Shown here: one piece after another, positions 45,529 through 54,855 of the stretch
Layout: each line of letters begins with the position of its first letter
Position numbering within the stretch: position 1 is the stretch's first letter
Notes under the pieces: generated by a model
The model's database searches: none
Told to the model about the DNA's origin: nothing
Seen by the model: only the letters and a program-made list of their open reading frames with translations
Made by a program: the position numbers and the translations under genes
DNA from: Nitrospinota bacterium
Lineage (GTDB): Bacteria > Nitrospinota > Nitrospinia > Nitrospinales > VA-1
Length of the DNA: 64,000 bases
Assembly: GCA_027619975.1 (NCBI GenBank)
Contig: JAQCGX010000002.1
Coordinates: 62,001-126,000 of the forward strand
Direction of reading: 5' to 3'

Positions 45529-47043
45529 CTAATCCAGTTGATAGACGGCGTTATATTTCGTTTTGAGATAATCTATAAAATGGTCGGGGTTAAGAGGCTC
45601 CCCCGTCACTCGTTGAACCAGTTCCTGTGGCGAATATAATCGGCCCTGACGGTGGATTTTCTCGTTCAACCAGTTTTTGATTGGGGAAAAGTCTCCGCTT
45701 TCAATGTGTTTCTCCGTATCGGGAACTTCGCGAACCAGGGTCCGATAAAACTGACAGGCATACATCGCGCCCAGCGTGTAAGAAGGAAAATAGCCAAACG
45801 CACCGCCGCTCCAGTGCACATCCTGAAGAACCCCCAGCGTATCCGTGGGAGGTTTGACTCCCAGATAGTTTACCATTTTCTCATTCCAGATTTGCGGCAA
45901 ATCATCGACTGCCATCGAACCGTCAAACAAGCCTTTTTCGATCTCGAAGCGCAGGATCACATGCAGGGGATAGGTCAATTCATCGGCTTCCACCCGGATG
46001 AACGAAGGCTTGCAGGTGTTGATGGCTTCATACATCGCATCGGCGGACACTCCGTTGAGATTCTCCGGAAAAGTGGCGCGAAACGTATCCAGATAGCGGG
46101 AACAGAACGGTTTGCTTTGCGCTATCATGCGCTCCCAGAACAGTGACTGCGATTCGTGGATGCCCATGGTCAACGCTTTCGAAACCGGAAGGTCGCGGCC
46201 CTCAGCCATGCGGCCCTGTTCATAAAGCCCGTGCCCCGTTTCGTGAATGACGGCGTACAGGGACTCGACAAAATCGCTGTCTTTATAACGGGTAGTGATG
46301 CGCACGTCCGTCGGGTGCCCTCCCCCGCAAAACGGATGAATGGAAACATCCATGCGGCCCTGATCGAAGGAAAAACCCATTTCGGTGCTGATCTGTTTGC
46401 CCAACGCTTCCTGCTTGTCCACGGGAAAAGTGCCCTGCAAAAACGAAATGTCCGGCTGGGGTTTGTCCTGAACGGACTTGATGAGCGGAATCAACTCCGA
46501 TTTCAAGCGCTCAAAAATGGGGGTGATCTCCGCCATCGTCGTGCCGCGTTCGAAATTGTCGATGTTCGCGTCGTAGGGGGCGAGGTCGGGAAAGACACAC
46601 TTTGCCCATTGCTTTTTCAATTCCATAAAACGTTTGAGAACCGGAGCAAAATCGGAAAACTTATTATCCTTGCGGGCATCGGCCCAGACCGCATGACCTC
46701 GGGACCCCAGCTCGGCCATCTCCTGGACCAGCCTCTTGGGGACCTTGGTTTCCATGTCATAATCGCGTTTGGCCTCGCGTATATTGCACCATTCCTTAGA
46801 ATCAAATACTGATGGGCCCTCACTGTGCAATTTCCCCAGGCATTCGCCAAGACGCGCATCTGTGGCCCGTTCGTGAATCACTCCGGCCAGAGCGGAAATC
46901 TGCTTGGCGCGCGATTCCGCCGCACCGGAAGGCATGATCACCTCCTGATCCCAATGGATCGTGCTCATTATCCCACCGAGACGGGAAATTTCCTCCAACT
47001 TTTCGACTAAATCTTCGTATGCGTTATTTTCTACCGTTTTCAT
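45529..47043 (-). CDS. M32-family metallocarboxypeptidase (carboxypeptidase Taq)
   Basis: A 504-residue zinc carboxypeptidase. The active-site HETGH is at residues 267-271 in VIHETGHGLYEQGR; the family segment GGGHPTDVRITTRY precedes it and ADELTYPLHVILRFEIEKGL follows. M32 enzymes remove C-terminal residues in the cytoplasm. Length fits exactly. It is upstream of the zinc-ribbon gene on the same strand, 14 nt apart. Confidence 0.95.
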   Translation of the reverse strand: MKTVENNAYEDLVEKLEEISRLGGIMSTIHWDQEVIMPSGAAESRAKQISALAGVIHERATDARLGECLGKLHSEGPSVFDSKEWCNIREAKRDYDMETKVPKRLVQEMAELGSRGHAVWADARKDNKFSDFAPVLKRFMELKKQWAKCVFPDLAPYDANIDNFERGTTMAEITPIFERLKSELIPLIKSVQDKPQPDISFLQGTFPVDKQEALGKQISTEMGFSFDQGRMDVSIHPFCGGGHPTDVRITTRYKDSDFVESLYAVIHETGHGLYEQGRMAEGRDLPVSKALTMGIHESQSLFWERMIAQSKPFCSRYLDTFRATFPENLNGVSADAMYEAINTCKPSFIRVEADELTYPLHVILRFEIEKGLFDGSMAVDDLPQIWNEKMVNYLGVKPPTDTLGVLQDVHWSGGAFGYFPSYTLGAMYACQFYRTLVREVPDTEKHIESGDFSPIKNWLNEKIHRQGRLYSPQELVQRVTGEPLNPDHFIDYLKTKYNAVYQLD

Positions 47044-47414
47044 AAATTTCTCGAATGTATTGGGTTAACCCCTATAGGGAGAATGGTTTGTTTGCTTAAT
47101 AATCTTCAAATTTACCACAACATCCGCAGGGTGACGACACAAAGATCGTAAAGAAAATAAAAGATTCTTGGGCAGGATCGACAGCGTGAGCCTGCCGCAC
47201 ACTTCATTGCGAGGAGCCAACGGCGACGAAGTAATCCAGAATACAGGATCTACCCCTTCGGGGCATGAAAGCTTGGGAGTATTATAACGGCCACACCGCT
47301 TGTCGCGGCTCGCGAGGGCGTATTTGATAGGCTCAGGGTGACATATGAAAGAAAACTGATATAATCCGATCCATTCTGTTAATCCTGTCTAATAAAAGTT
47401 TTTGAATGTGAATT
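47044..47414. repeat. Intergenic repeat patch including an inverted single copy of the 39-bp family
   Basis: 371 bp without a gene. 47250-47290 is the reverse complement of the repeat seen at 62170-62210 (both hold ...TTCATGCCCCGAAGGGGTA with matching flanks GTTATAAT). A stretch near 47208-47240 (ATTGCGAGGAGCCAACGG...) resembles widespread REP-like sequence. Hairpin CCCC-TTCG-GGGG, a stable tetraloop when transcribed, sits inside. Confidence 0.6.
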
Positions 47415-47666
47415 ATGGAAAATGAAAAGGAAACCATTGGTACCATTCAAGCCCGGTTGGAGATTCTTTACAAGGGTGTGATCAGCGAAGAGAACTCGGT
47501 GCAGTATTACGAGACCCTCATTGAAAAAACTTCCGGGGACTCTGAGGAAGAACTGGGCAAGCGGCGCATGTATGCAGACCTCAGGCAGGAAGAAATGAAG
47601 CATGTGGAAACGTTCCGCGTTCTCATCAAACACTGGGAGGAAATGTTATCAAAACTCAAAGGGTGA
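47415..47666 (+). CDS. Small ferritin-like (rubrerythrin-like) protein
   Basis: An 83-residue helical protein. Iron-ligand-type residues appear as EENSVQYYETL in the first helix and EEMKHVETF, an E-x2-H motif, in the second. Only one half of the four-helix bundle of ferritin-like proteins is encoded, so it presumably dimerises. It precedes the Fur-box and FTR1 genes, which fits an iron-linked role, though function is inferred from fold. Confidence 0.75.
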   Translation: MENEKETIGTIQARLEILYKGVISEENSVQYYETLIEKTSGDSEEELGKRRMYADLRQEEMKHVETFRVLIKHWEEMLSKLKG

Positions 47667-47723
47667 TTGCTCCTCAGTTAATCAATTTAGACTCCTCTCT
47701 CCATTTAAGAAAGATATAAAAAA

Positions 47724-47754
47724 AATCCCCCCAGCCCCCTTTCAAAAGGGGGAG
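47724..47754. repeat. G/C-run palindromic repeat (short copy)
   Basis: AATCCCCCCAGCCCCCTTTC-type sequence with CCCCCTTT/AAAGGGGG arms, related to 4867-4940. Intergenic. Confidence 0.6.
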
Positions 47755-47893
47755 TAACTGCCTCCCTCTTTTTCGTCCTTAGCGCCCACTGCGGGTAAAT
47801 TTACCGCCTTTCACGCCAACTCCATAAAACCTGTATTTTCATAAGCTTTTAACCCTTCTTATTTATTGACAGGGCTATTATCATTCCATATAA

Positions 47894-47922
47894 TTGATAA
47901 CTATTCTCATTTTTATTTATAT
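47894..47922 (+). promoter_or_regulatory. Fur-box-like operator over a promoter
   Basis: GATAACTATTCTCATTTTT at 47896-47914 agrees with the 19-bp Fur consensus at about 13 positions; a TTATCATT half-site lies just upstream (about 47878). TTGATA (47894-47899) and TATATG (about 47918-47923) at 18-nt spacing form a plausible promoter, so iron-loaded Fur would block it. The downstream operon is for iron uptake, which supports the reading. Confidence 0.6.
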
Positions 47923-47972
47923 GTGAATGGTGTGTGAAAACGCCTTATTTTTAAAGATTCCAAATAAATGAT

Positions 47973-47992
47973 CCCCGCCCCAAGGGGCGGGG
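47973..47992 (+). terminator. Strong GC hairpin in the FTR1 leader
   Basis: CCCCGCCCC (47973-47981) and GGGGCGGGG (47984-47992) are exact complements around AA, followed by TATTTAAA. It is about 45 nt after the predicted start of the Fur-box promoter and 148 nt before the FTR1 start codon. It could be an attenuator, the end of a short RNA, or a repeat-borne hairpin. The following T tract is poor for an intrinsic terminator. Confidence 0.45.
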
Positions 47993-48013
47993 TATTTAAA
48001 GGTAGTTTTTTTA

Positions 48014-48050
48014 TAACCTCCCCTAACCCCTCCTTGCAAAGGAGGGGAAT
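48014..48050. repeat. G/C-run palindromic repeat (variant copy)
   Basis: ACCTCCCCTAACCCCTCCTT followed by GCAAAGGAGGGGAA: CCCCTCCTT/AAGGAGGGG arms. Same kind of element as at 4867-4940, in the leader of the FTR1 gene. Confidence 0.6.
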
Positions 48051-48140
48051 GTGAAAGGAAACCCCGTAGCAGAGCTACGAGGAATTCTTTTGATTAACTT
48101 ATTGATTTAATTAACAATAACTTTACATAGAAAACTATCC

Positions 48141-50276
48141 ATGATAAAGAAATCCCTCCCCACCCTGGTTTTGAGTGTTTTTTTTACCGCCCTCGTTATA
48201 TCTTCCATTCACGCGCAAGCGGCTACGGAATCTCTGGAAAGCAAAGTCAAAAAGATCGTCATGATGATGAATATCGTCGGTGCTGAGTATGAAGCGGGAA
48301 TCGTCGATGGAAAAATCGCCATCGCTGCTGAATATGAAGAAAGCAAAGTCTTTTTAGAACAAGCGGAAGGTCGTTTTAAACGGCTTCCAGCTCCCACGGC
48401 AGGTTCTACGGATTCCATTGATGGTATTTTTGCCGATCTCGCTATAAAAATAAATTCAAAGGTAGATTCCTCTGAAGTGCTCTTACTTGTCAATAGTATC
48501 AATGCGGGCATTAAGAAAGCCTATGACATCAAAATCAGTCAGACGCCTTCCACCCCGGTATCGCTTGCCAATGGTAAAGCCATTTATGAAAGCAAGTGCG
48601 CAGTGTGCCACGGCCTAACAGGACAAGGCGATGGCCCGATTGCCGCGCAATTCAATCCGACTCCTGCGATTCTTGCCAACCCCAAGCTCACAGGCGATGA
48701 CAATACCGTTGCTTACGACAATTTCCAGGTGATCAACGTGGGTATCGCCAACACGGCCATGATTGGCTGGGCGGATTTTCTCTCGGAAAAAGACCTTTGG
48801 GACGTCACGTATTATGTCCGTAGTTTTTCCAATGCCAACGTCAAACTGCCTTTGATCATCGCAGGGCTGGCGACTGAGGAGACTGCGGCAGGGGACGATG
48901 GCTCCACACATGCGGCGACCGTCATTGCCGCGTCTCGTAAATTGCTCGATACCAGTCTGGAAATTTTTAAAAAGGGTGAAATACAAGAAGCGGCGGACAC
49001 AGCAATCGATGCCTATCTCACCTACGAGGGTGTTGAAGCGGCACTGCTCAGCAAACGCAAGGAATTGGGACTTCGGCTGGAGTCGGGCTTTAGCCGCTTG
49101 CAGGCGGAGATCAAGCGCAAGGCTGATTTACCGCATGTGGAAAAAATTCATGCCAGTATCCATGCGGATCTTTCCAAGGCTCTGGATACTCTCCAGGAAA
49201 AAATCAGTTTTTCAGGGATGTTCATTCAATCGTTCTCAATTATCGTCCGCGAAGGATTTGAAGCGATCCTGATCATCGCCGCCTTGATTGCGTTTTTAAT
49301 CAAGTCACGCAATCAGGACAAGTTGAAATCCATCTATTCCGGTGTTTTCCTGGGAATCGCAGGAAGCTTCCTGACCGCCTACATTGTCCGCGAAGTCATG
49401 CATATAAATGCATCCAGCCAGGAGTTGTTAGAGGGCTGGATCATGATTGTGGCGGTGGTCTTTCTATTTTGGGTCAGTTACTGGTTGGTTTCTAAAATTG
49501 AAGCCGAGAAATGGCAGTCTTATATCACCAAAAAAATGAAGACGGCGGTTTCAACGGGCAGTATTTTTGCTTTAGGCAGTGTGGCCTTTTTGTCCGTTTA
49601 CCGGGAAGGGTTTGAAACCGTTCTTTTTTACCAGGCTCTTTATTTGTATGCCGGTGAAGGTACGGCAGGCATCGTCCCCGGATTTATTGTGGGATGCGCT
49701 GTTTTGGGTCTTGTTTATTACCTGATAAACAAAGCCGGGGTGAAAATTCCCATCAAATGGTTTTTTGCCTTCACCAGCATTTTTCTTTACTACATGGCAT
49801 TTACATTTATGGGAAAAGGCTTGCACCGCTTACAGATCGGGCAGGCAATTCCCATCACGCAGGCCGATTTCGCACCTCATATTTCCTGGCTGGGCATGTA
49901 CCCCACCTGGGAAACTTTCATTGGGCAGGCAATTCTCGTTTTGGCTTATGTTGTTGCGCTGGTGTATACGTTCGGGATCAAACCGGAAGTGGAAAACGAA
50001 CAGCTCAAAAAAGAGACCTCTCATATTCAAAATAACATTTCCGCAGTGCACGATCTGGTGGAACATATTTCTCATCATGCCAAACGCTGTGAAATCTTTC
50101 TGAAGGACACCAAGGATCAGGATTTGAAGGAACTGTCCGGACACCTGAAGGAAATCGACGAAAAAATCCATGAGCTTTTTGATCATGTTTCATTTGTAGA
50201 GAACAGGCTTCAGGATGAATTTGAAAAGCTGGGTCAGAGCGCCATGCCCGTTGAAGAAAAGAAAGGCTTGTCTTGA
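48141..50276 (+). CDS. Cytochrome c-FTR1 iron permease fusion with a helical His/Cys tail
   Basis: A 711-residue protein. Signal peptide (residues 1-26); periplasmic cytochrome c domain with CAVCH at 153-157 and a likely Met ligand in [10 protein letters not shown] (Met207); then an FTR1-family permease with two REGFE motifs at 370-374 and 488-492, the iron-binding sites of Ftr1. About seven transmembrane helices lie between 370 and 615. The last ~85 residues (625-697) form a charged helical tail with [14 protein letters not shown], homologous to the next protein's tail. The cytochrome may oxidise or re-reduce iron during uptake, as with other cytochrome-FTR1 fusions. Its stop overlaps the next gene by 4 nt. 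Confidence 0.9.
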   Translation: MIKKSLPTLVLSVFFTALVISSIHAQAATESLESKVKKIVMMMNIVGAEYEAGIVDGKIAIAAEYEESKVFLEQAEGRFKRLPAPTAGSTDSIDGIFADLAIKINSKVDSSEVLLLVNSINAGIKKAYDIKISQTPSTPVSLANGKAIYESKCAVCHGLTGQGDGPIAAQFNPTPAILANPKLTGDDNTVAYDNFQVINVGIANTAMIGWADFLSEKDLWDVTYYVRSFSNANVKLPLIIAGLATEETAAGDDGSTHAATVIAASRKLLDTSLEIFKKGEIQEAADTAIDAYLTYEGVEAALLSKRKELGLRLESGFSRLQAEIKRKADLPHVEKIHASIHADLSKALDTLQEKISFSGMFIQSFSIIVREGFEAILIIAALIAFLIKSRNQDKLKSIYSGVFLGIAGSFLTAYIVREVMHINASSQELLEGWIMIVAVVFLFWVSYWLVSKIEAEKWQSYITKKMKTAVSTGSIFALGSVAFLSVYREGFETVLFYQALYLYAGEGTAGIVPGFIVGCAVLGLVYYLINKAGVKIPIKWFFAFTSIFLYYMAFTFMGKGLHRLQIGQAIPITQADFAPHISWLGMYPTWETFIGQAILVLAYVVALVYTFGIKPEVENEQLKKETSHIQNNISAVHDLVEHISHHAKRCEIFLKDTKDQDLKELSGHLKEIDEKIHELFDHVSFVENRLQDEFEKLGQSAMPVEEKKGLS

Positions 50277-51838
50277 AAATTCGGTCATTTAAAAATACCC
50301 GGAATTTTCATAAATGGATCGGGCTGGTTTGCGCGGTGTTCTTCATCATTCTGTCCCTGTCAGGTTTCATCCTCATGCATTACGAAAGCTTTGGCTTGAA
50401 CAAGGTTGTCGTTAGCGGCACATTCCTTCCAGATAAATACTTTCAAGTTGCCAGTTCCAGAAGAAACATCCATACCATCACTGCAACACCAAACGGTTCT
50501 ATTTACGTGGGAACTGATCATGGTCTCTACCGTTCCCAGGATAAGGGGAATTCGTGGAATGAACTTGAACAGGGATTATTTCATAAAATTATCCGCGTAT
50601 TGACCGTGGACCCGGTACAAAGTGGCGTTCTATATGCCGGAACTCCAGGAGGAATTTTTAAAACAGAGGATGGCGGCGATCATTGGACGGAATGGTTCGA
50701 CGCCTCCAGCGGACTGACCAACGGAGACGTGCACGATATTGTCATCCACCCTGAAGACTCGTACAAATTATTTGCGGCGACTCAAGGAGGGCTTTATTTT
50801 TCGGAAGATGGAGGCGAGTCCTGGGAAATTTTATTTGGTGGCGGAAATGAGGGAAAAGAAATTTCTGTGCAGATGATCCGCATCTCTGCTGTCGATTCCG
50901 AAACGATCTACATAAGTACCGCTAACGGAATGTACCGGAGCTTGAACGGTGGGAAGACGTGGGAACCTGTCTGGGAAAATAAGTTTGCTGATGTCCGCAG
51001 TATGATCTCTCTTAAAACAGATCCTGAGTTTATTTATATTGGAACCGATGCCGGACTGTTCAAATCTTTCAATCAGGGCCGTAACTGGGTGAAGGACAAA
51101 AATAAAAACATCAACCATGTGTCTTCCATTCTTGTGAACCCGACAAACATTGCCAAACTGACCATTTCAACAGGAGAAAATATTCTTCTTTCTGCTGATG
51201 GCGGTGATTCTTGGCAGCCGTTAGATTTTAGTTCAAACGAAAAGTCTGGAAGCTTATTTTCGTCTAGCCCACCTTTACTGACCCGGATCTATCGAACCCA
51301 TTCCCCTTCCCCTGTCTGGATTGCCGGAACCACTTCCGGCCTGTTTTTATCCCAGGATGGCGGCAAACATTGGCGCGAACAGGAGTTGTCTAATTCTGCA
51401 AAACAACCTGACGAAAGAAAAATGGATTTGGTCAAACTCTTCACTGAAATCCATACCGGAAGGTTTTTCGGCTCCTATTTCGTCCTTCTGGTGGATTTGG
51501 CCACATTGGGCCTTATCCTGCTTGTCATTTCAGGGATTTGGGTGGGCATCGCCCGCAACAAAATCAAGAGAGGGAAAAAAGATCGGTCTGCCGGAGAATT
51601 GGAAACAGAGTTATTGATAAACGTTCAGGAAACCGCTGACGATCTTTCTGCTGAGACTAACGAGATCCACGATATGATCGAGCATATCAGCAATCATTTA
51701 GAAAAGTGTAAAACGGTTTATATGTCGAAAGAGAAAAAAGAGATCGAAGAGATCGATCGCCACATCACGACGTTAGATAAAAAGATGCACAATCTGATAC
51801 AGCGCATCGGCGAGTTTGAAAAATTTTCACAAAATTGA
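50273..51838 (+). CDS. Membrane-anchored seven-bladed BNR/Asp-box beta-propeller protein
   Basis: A 521-residue protein beginning with TTG inside the FTR1 stop (50273-50276). Transmembrane helix 1 at residues 14-34 with a [13 protein letters not shown]...LSGF segment as in PepSY-associated proteins; then about seven Asp-box repeats of S-x-D-x-G-x-x-W type (residues 88, 131, 177, 223, 265, 307, 360) making a sortilin/YCF48-like propeller in the periplasm; transmembrane helix 2 at 402-424; cytoplasmic tail 445-521. The tail carries [14 protein letters not shown] (His466-Cys479), matching the FTR1 tail residue for residue. Likely an accessory of the iron permease. Confidence 0.82.
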   Translation: MKIRSFKNTRNFHKWIGLVCAVFFIILSLSGFILMHYESFGLNKVVVSGTFLPDKYFQVASSRRNIHTITATPNGSIYVGTDHGLYRSQDKGNSWNELEQGLFHKIIRVLTVDPVQSGVLYAGTPGGIFKTEDGGDHWTEWFDASSGLTNGDVHDIVIHPEDSYKLFAATQGGLYFSEDGGESWEILFGGGNEGKEISVQMIRISAVDSETIYISTANGMYRSLNGGKTWEPVWENKFADVRSMISLKTDPEFIYIGTDAGLFKSFNQGRNWVKDKNKNINHVSSILVNPTNIAKLTISTGENILLSADGGDSWQPLDFSSNEKSGSLFSSSPPLLTRIYRTHSPSPVWIAGTTSGLFLSQDGGKHWREQELSNSAKQPDERKMDLVKLFTEIHTGRFFGSYFVLLVDLATLGLILLVISGIWVGIARNKIKRGKKDRSAGELETELLINVQETADDLSAETNEIHDMIEHISNHLEKCKTVYMSKEKKEIEEIDRHITTLDKKMHNLIQRIGEFEKFSQN

Positions 51839-51857
51839 GAGCGGTTTTTCTGGATTA

Positions 51858-52121
51858 TTAGTGAATCAATCGTTCTCCCTTGCTGGAACCGGAATCCTTT
51901 GAACCCAATTCACGGGGAAATTCCATTTTCTTAAACTCCTCCCAATCATCGCGACACAAATTGAAACCCACATAATCCAGAGCTTGCATGATCTCGGAGT
52001 CGCCAAATTTTTCCCCACCCTCGTTTGCTTCCCGAATAGCATCTTCAATGGATTCGCACAGCTTGACAAACCGCTCCTCATCATCACACATCATAAAATT
52101 TTTCATAAAATCGAAAGCCAT
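51858..52121 (-). CDS. Uncharacterised small acidic protein
   Basis: An 87-residue, helical, acidic protein (DDEERFVKLCESIEDAIREAN). No signal peptide, membrane segment or named domain. A cysteine pair at residues 12 and 22 and one near 55 could bind a metal but the spacing matches nothing I know. It lies 20 nt from the end of the propeller gene, convergent with it, and 32 nt from the aldolase. Confidence 0.6.
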   Translation of the reverse strand: MAFDFMKNFMMCDDEERFVKLCESIEDAIREANEGGEKFGDSEIMQALDYVGFNLCRDDWEEFKKMEFPRELGSKDSGSSKGERLIH

Positions 52122-52153
52122 TGAGTCCCCCTTTAAAAGCCTTTAAATACGGC

Positions 52154-52822
52154 CTATTGCTGATTACTGGACATAGTAGAGTAAAAATTTCTAAGTGCCA
52201 ACAAAAAAACCTCAATATCGTTTTGAATCAGCGAGTATTTTTTTTCATTCATTCTGGATGCGGATATGATTGATCCCCCCAGAGCAACAGCATCGGCGCC
52301 AGCTGATAGATATTCGGAAATATTACCCGGCCCCATTCCTCCGACAGCCATCAGTGGAATATTTTGAAACGGTCCTTTAATGATGCGGAAATAGCCAGAA
52401 CCCATTTGACTGGCAGGAAATACTTTGACCATAGTCGCCCCGGCGTTCCAGGCATTTTCAATTTCAGTGGGTGTGAGGGCGCCAGGAAAATAAGCAAGGT
52501 TGTATTCTTTGCAAAATACAGCCACCTCTTCATTCAGCGTGGGAGACACAATAAACTGAGCTCCTGATTCAAAAGCCGTCTTCGCATCCGCCAGGGAAAG
52601 GACCGTACCGGCCCCGAGGCAGATTGAGTTGGAGTAGAGTTTTGCAGCTTTTTTAATAAGGCTGGCGGCGTTGGGTGTGTTCAACGTCACTTCGGCAAAC
52701 CGAAGACCGCCTGATATCATGGCTTCCATGACACCCTGTAATGATTCTTCTGTCACGCCACGAATGATTCCCAAGGCTGGTTCTTCCTTGAACCTTGTTA
52801 CATCAAAACGGGACACAGGCAT
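52154..52822 (-). CDS. eda: 2-keto-3-deoxy-6-phosphogluconate aldolase (KHG/KDPG)
   Basis: A 222-residue TIM-barrel lyase. Family segments: GIIRGVTEESLQGVMEAMISGGLRFAEVTLNT, CLGAGTVLSLADAKTAFESGAQFIVSP, FPGALTPTEIENAWNAGATMVKVFPAS (Schiff-base lysine Lys in VKVFPAS), and MAVGGMGPGNISEYLSAGADAVALGG. It splits KDPG or KHG into pyruvate plus an aldehyde. It is 11 nt downstream of the HMGL-type aldolase, so the two probably form a unit; no Edd gene is nearby, so the exact substrate is open. Confidence 0.92.
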   Translation of the reverse strand: MPVSRFDVTRFKEEPALGIIRGVTEESLQGVMEAMISGGLRFAEVTLNTPNAASLIKKAAKLYSNSICLGAGTVLSLADAKTAFESGAQFIVSPTLNEEVAVFCKEYNLAYFPGALTPTEIENAWNAGATMVKVFPASQMGSGYFRIIKGPFQNIPLMAVGGMGPGNISEYLSAGADAVALGGSIISASRMNEKKYSLIQNDIEVFLLALRNFYSTMSSNQQ

Positions 52823-52833
52823 GGATAGATCGA

Positions 52834-53784
52834 TTAGATAGCAGCTTCATTGGTTAATTTTTCATAAAAACTGAGATAATCGTCCTTACTTTCAGATTTT
52901 CTCAGTTTCATTGCCGCTCTGGGGTGTACATCCAACACACCGGTTATCATATAAGGAATGTTATAGCCCCACTCTATTTCCTGTTGCAGTTTGACAAAAT
53001 CCGTCTCCAGAACTTTAAGAATCGGGCGAATATTAAATTTCGGATTTTTCAAAAATCCTAAAATCAACTCGAGAGGACAGTTTCCAGCGGCACGCCCTAT
53101 ACCTAAAATGGTTCCATCCAGGTAATTGATATTTTGAATGATAGCCTCAATGGTGTTAGCGAATGCCAATTGCTGATTATTATGAGCGTGTATGCCTAAT
53201 TCGCGGGTCTTTAAAATATCTCTATATTTCTTTGCAAGGTAGGCTATTTGTTCTGAATAAAGGGCGCCGAAACTATCCACGAGGTAAACAACATCGACTT
53301 CACTTTCTTTTTCCACTTGTTCAAGCGCTTCATCCAATTCACGTTCACGGGCATGGGATACGGCCATGATGTTGATGGTTGTTTCATACCCCTTGGATTT
53401 TAGAGTATTAACCAGATCAATGGCTTTGTCGATGTCTTTGACATAGGAGGCAACGCGCATCATATCGACATAACTTTCGCTGGCAGGTAAAATTTCTGCG
53501 GGATCAAAGCGGCCGATATCTGCCATGACGGAAATTTTACATTTTTTTTCAGTATCTCCGACAACTCGCTCGAGATCCTTTTCCGAGCAAAACTTCATGG
53601 GCCCGAATTCTTCTCTATTGAATTGTTTTTCGTCGGCTTTATAACCCAGTTCAATATAATCCACTCCAGAATTATTCACGGCCTGAAATACACGGCGGAC
53701 CAAATCATCTTCAAACAGGTGATTATTCATCAAACCACCATCACGGATGGTACAATCTAATACTTTGATTTCTTTACGGTACAT
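52834..53784 (-). CDS. HMGL-type aldolase (4-hydroxy-2-oxovalerate aldolase-like)
   Basis: A 316-residue TIM-barrel aldolase. The metal-site signature LDCTIRDGG is near the N-terminus (counting from ATG 53784, which has GGGGAG eight bases before it), and the conserved ELGIHAHNNQQLAFANTIEAI segment carries a histidine pair for divalent metal. The group includes 4-hydroxy-2-oxovalerate aldolases and homologous acyltransferases such as homocitrate synthase; this protein is shorter than homocitrate synthase and lacks a clear acyl-CoA region. It forms a unit with the downstream KDPG aldolase. A sugar-acid or oxo-acid role is inferred. Confidence 0.78.
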   Translation of the reverse strand: MYRKEIKVLDCTIRDGGLMNNHLFEDDLVRRVFQAVNNSGVDYIELGYKADEKQFNREEFGPMKFCSEKDLERVVGDTEKKCKISVMADIGRFDPAEILPASESYVDMMRVASYVKDIDKAIDLVNTLKSKGYETTINIMAVSHARERELDEALEQVEKESEVDVVYLVDSFGALYSEQIAYLAKKYRDILKTRELGIHAHNNQQLAFANTIEAIIQNINYLDGTILGIGRAAGNCPLELILGFLKNPKFNIRPILKVLETDFVKLQQEIEWGYNIPYMITGVLDVHPRAAMKLRKSESKDDYLSFYEKLTNEAAI

Positions 53785-54035
53785 ATTAAAAACTCCCCTG
53801 GAAGAAAACTCCCCGGACAAGGGTTGGTTTGCATGGGTTATAATATTTATTGAATTCATTGATTATATTTTGATTAAATCTTTGGGTCAATCCAATTATC
53901 AACAAAATTTCCTTTTAACCTCTTTTTTTTCTGAGATTTAGTTTTAAAATGATATCCCTGGACGGAACTTAAGGGCCGGAGTTAAAGTATTTAACATTTT
54001 TCAACAACTCTCTTTTAATACAGACAGGTGAAGTT

Positions 54036-54467
54036 ATGAACTATTGGCTGGTAAAACAAGAACCCTCAAAATATAGCTGGGAGCAATTTGTTCAGGATGG
54101 AGAAACCTACTGGGATGGTGTGAGAAACTATCAGGCTCGCAATAACCTGCAAGCGATGAAAAAAGGGGATCTCGTTCTTTTTTATCACAGTGTGGTTGGA
54201 AAAGAGATCAAGGGAATCGCGGAGGTCACAAAAACGGCATATCAGGACCCCACGACCGATGACACCCGTTGGGTGGTGGTAAATTTGAAACCGGAAGTGA
54301 CGATGAGCAGGCCGGTCACTCTGGGTGAAATCAAAGCTCACCCTGATCTTCAATCCATCGCCCTTGTTAAACAATCGCGCCTGTCAGTAACCCCCTTAAC
54401 GGAAGCGGATTTCCAAATCATCCTAAACTTAGGAAATACTAAATTCAAAAGAAGTTCTAAGAACTAA
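54036..54467 (+). CDS. EVE-domain protein
   Basis: A 143-residue protein starting YWLVKQEPSKYSWEQF with WDGVRNYQARNNLQAMKKGDLVLFYHS, the signature of EVE-domain (Thyn1-type) proteins, which bind modified bases in DNA or RNA. It is full length, with a single EVE domain. No neighbouring nuclease or methylase. In bacteria such proteins are linked to modified-base handling and to stress; the local role is unknown. Confidence 0.92.
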   Translation: MNYWLVKQEPSKYSWEQFVQDGETYWDGVRNYQARNNLQAMKKGDLVLFYHSVVGKEIKGIAEVTKTAYQDPTTDDTRWVVVNLKPEVTMSRPVTLGEIKAHPDLQSIALVKQSRLSVTPLTEADFQIILNLGNTKFKRSSKN

Positions 54468-54653
54468 CACCTTTTTAAGATTTCCACTCCGCATGCTATG
54501 AAGTTCGAAAACATTGTTTCGTTTGAAATTTAACGAATATTTTTGGAAGCTCCAATAAGTTCATATGCGTATTCGGTCTTGGGAAAATCCCATTGACTAA
54601 AGCCATGTTGCGGTATAAATTGGTGCTCAATCCTCCTTCCAGTGGTTATATAT

Positions 54654-54854
54654 ATGACTAAATTCCTAATTATTTTACTTTATCTTGGTTTCCTGTTTTC
54701 GAGTGGGTGCTCCGAGGACGCAAAAAAGAGTTCACCGGTTTCAACCGCTCCCGCAGCGGAACAGAGTCAGGACGAACACATTAGCGGCGATGAAACATCT
54801 ACGGATCACTTGTCTGGAGCGGACTCCTCTGATGCGCATATGAGCGGAAACTAA
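54654..54854 (+). CDS. Small lipoprotein with repeated H-x-SG motifs
   Basis: A 66-residue predicted lipoprotein: ATG 54654, hydrophobic LIILLYLGFLF and lipobox SSGC (Cys19). The mature part is low-complexity and carries three imperfect copies of [DE]H[ILM]SG (EHISG, DHLSG, AHMSG), possibly a metal-binding or adhesive tail. The next gene starts two bases after its stop, so they are co-translated. No family assigned. Confidence 0.6.
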   Translation: MTKFLIILLYLGFLFSSGCSEDAKKSSPVSTAPAAEQSQDEHISGDETSTDHLSGADSSDAHMSGN

Positions 54855-54855
54855 A

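Larger units (their letters stand above)
47667..48140. other. Intergenic region before the FTR1 operon
   Basis: 474 bp without a gene. It contains a degenerate G/C-run repeat (47724-47754), a Fur-box-like promoter (47894-47922), a very strong GC hairpin (47973-47992) and another G/C-run repeat (48014-48050). The sub-features are listed separately. Confidence 0.7.

Noticed and set aside
53860-54035. Possible promoter or riboswitch upstream of the EVE gene
   Set aside because: Only AT-rich sequence without a recognisable motif or stable fold.
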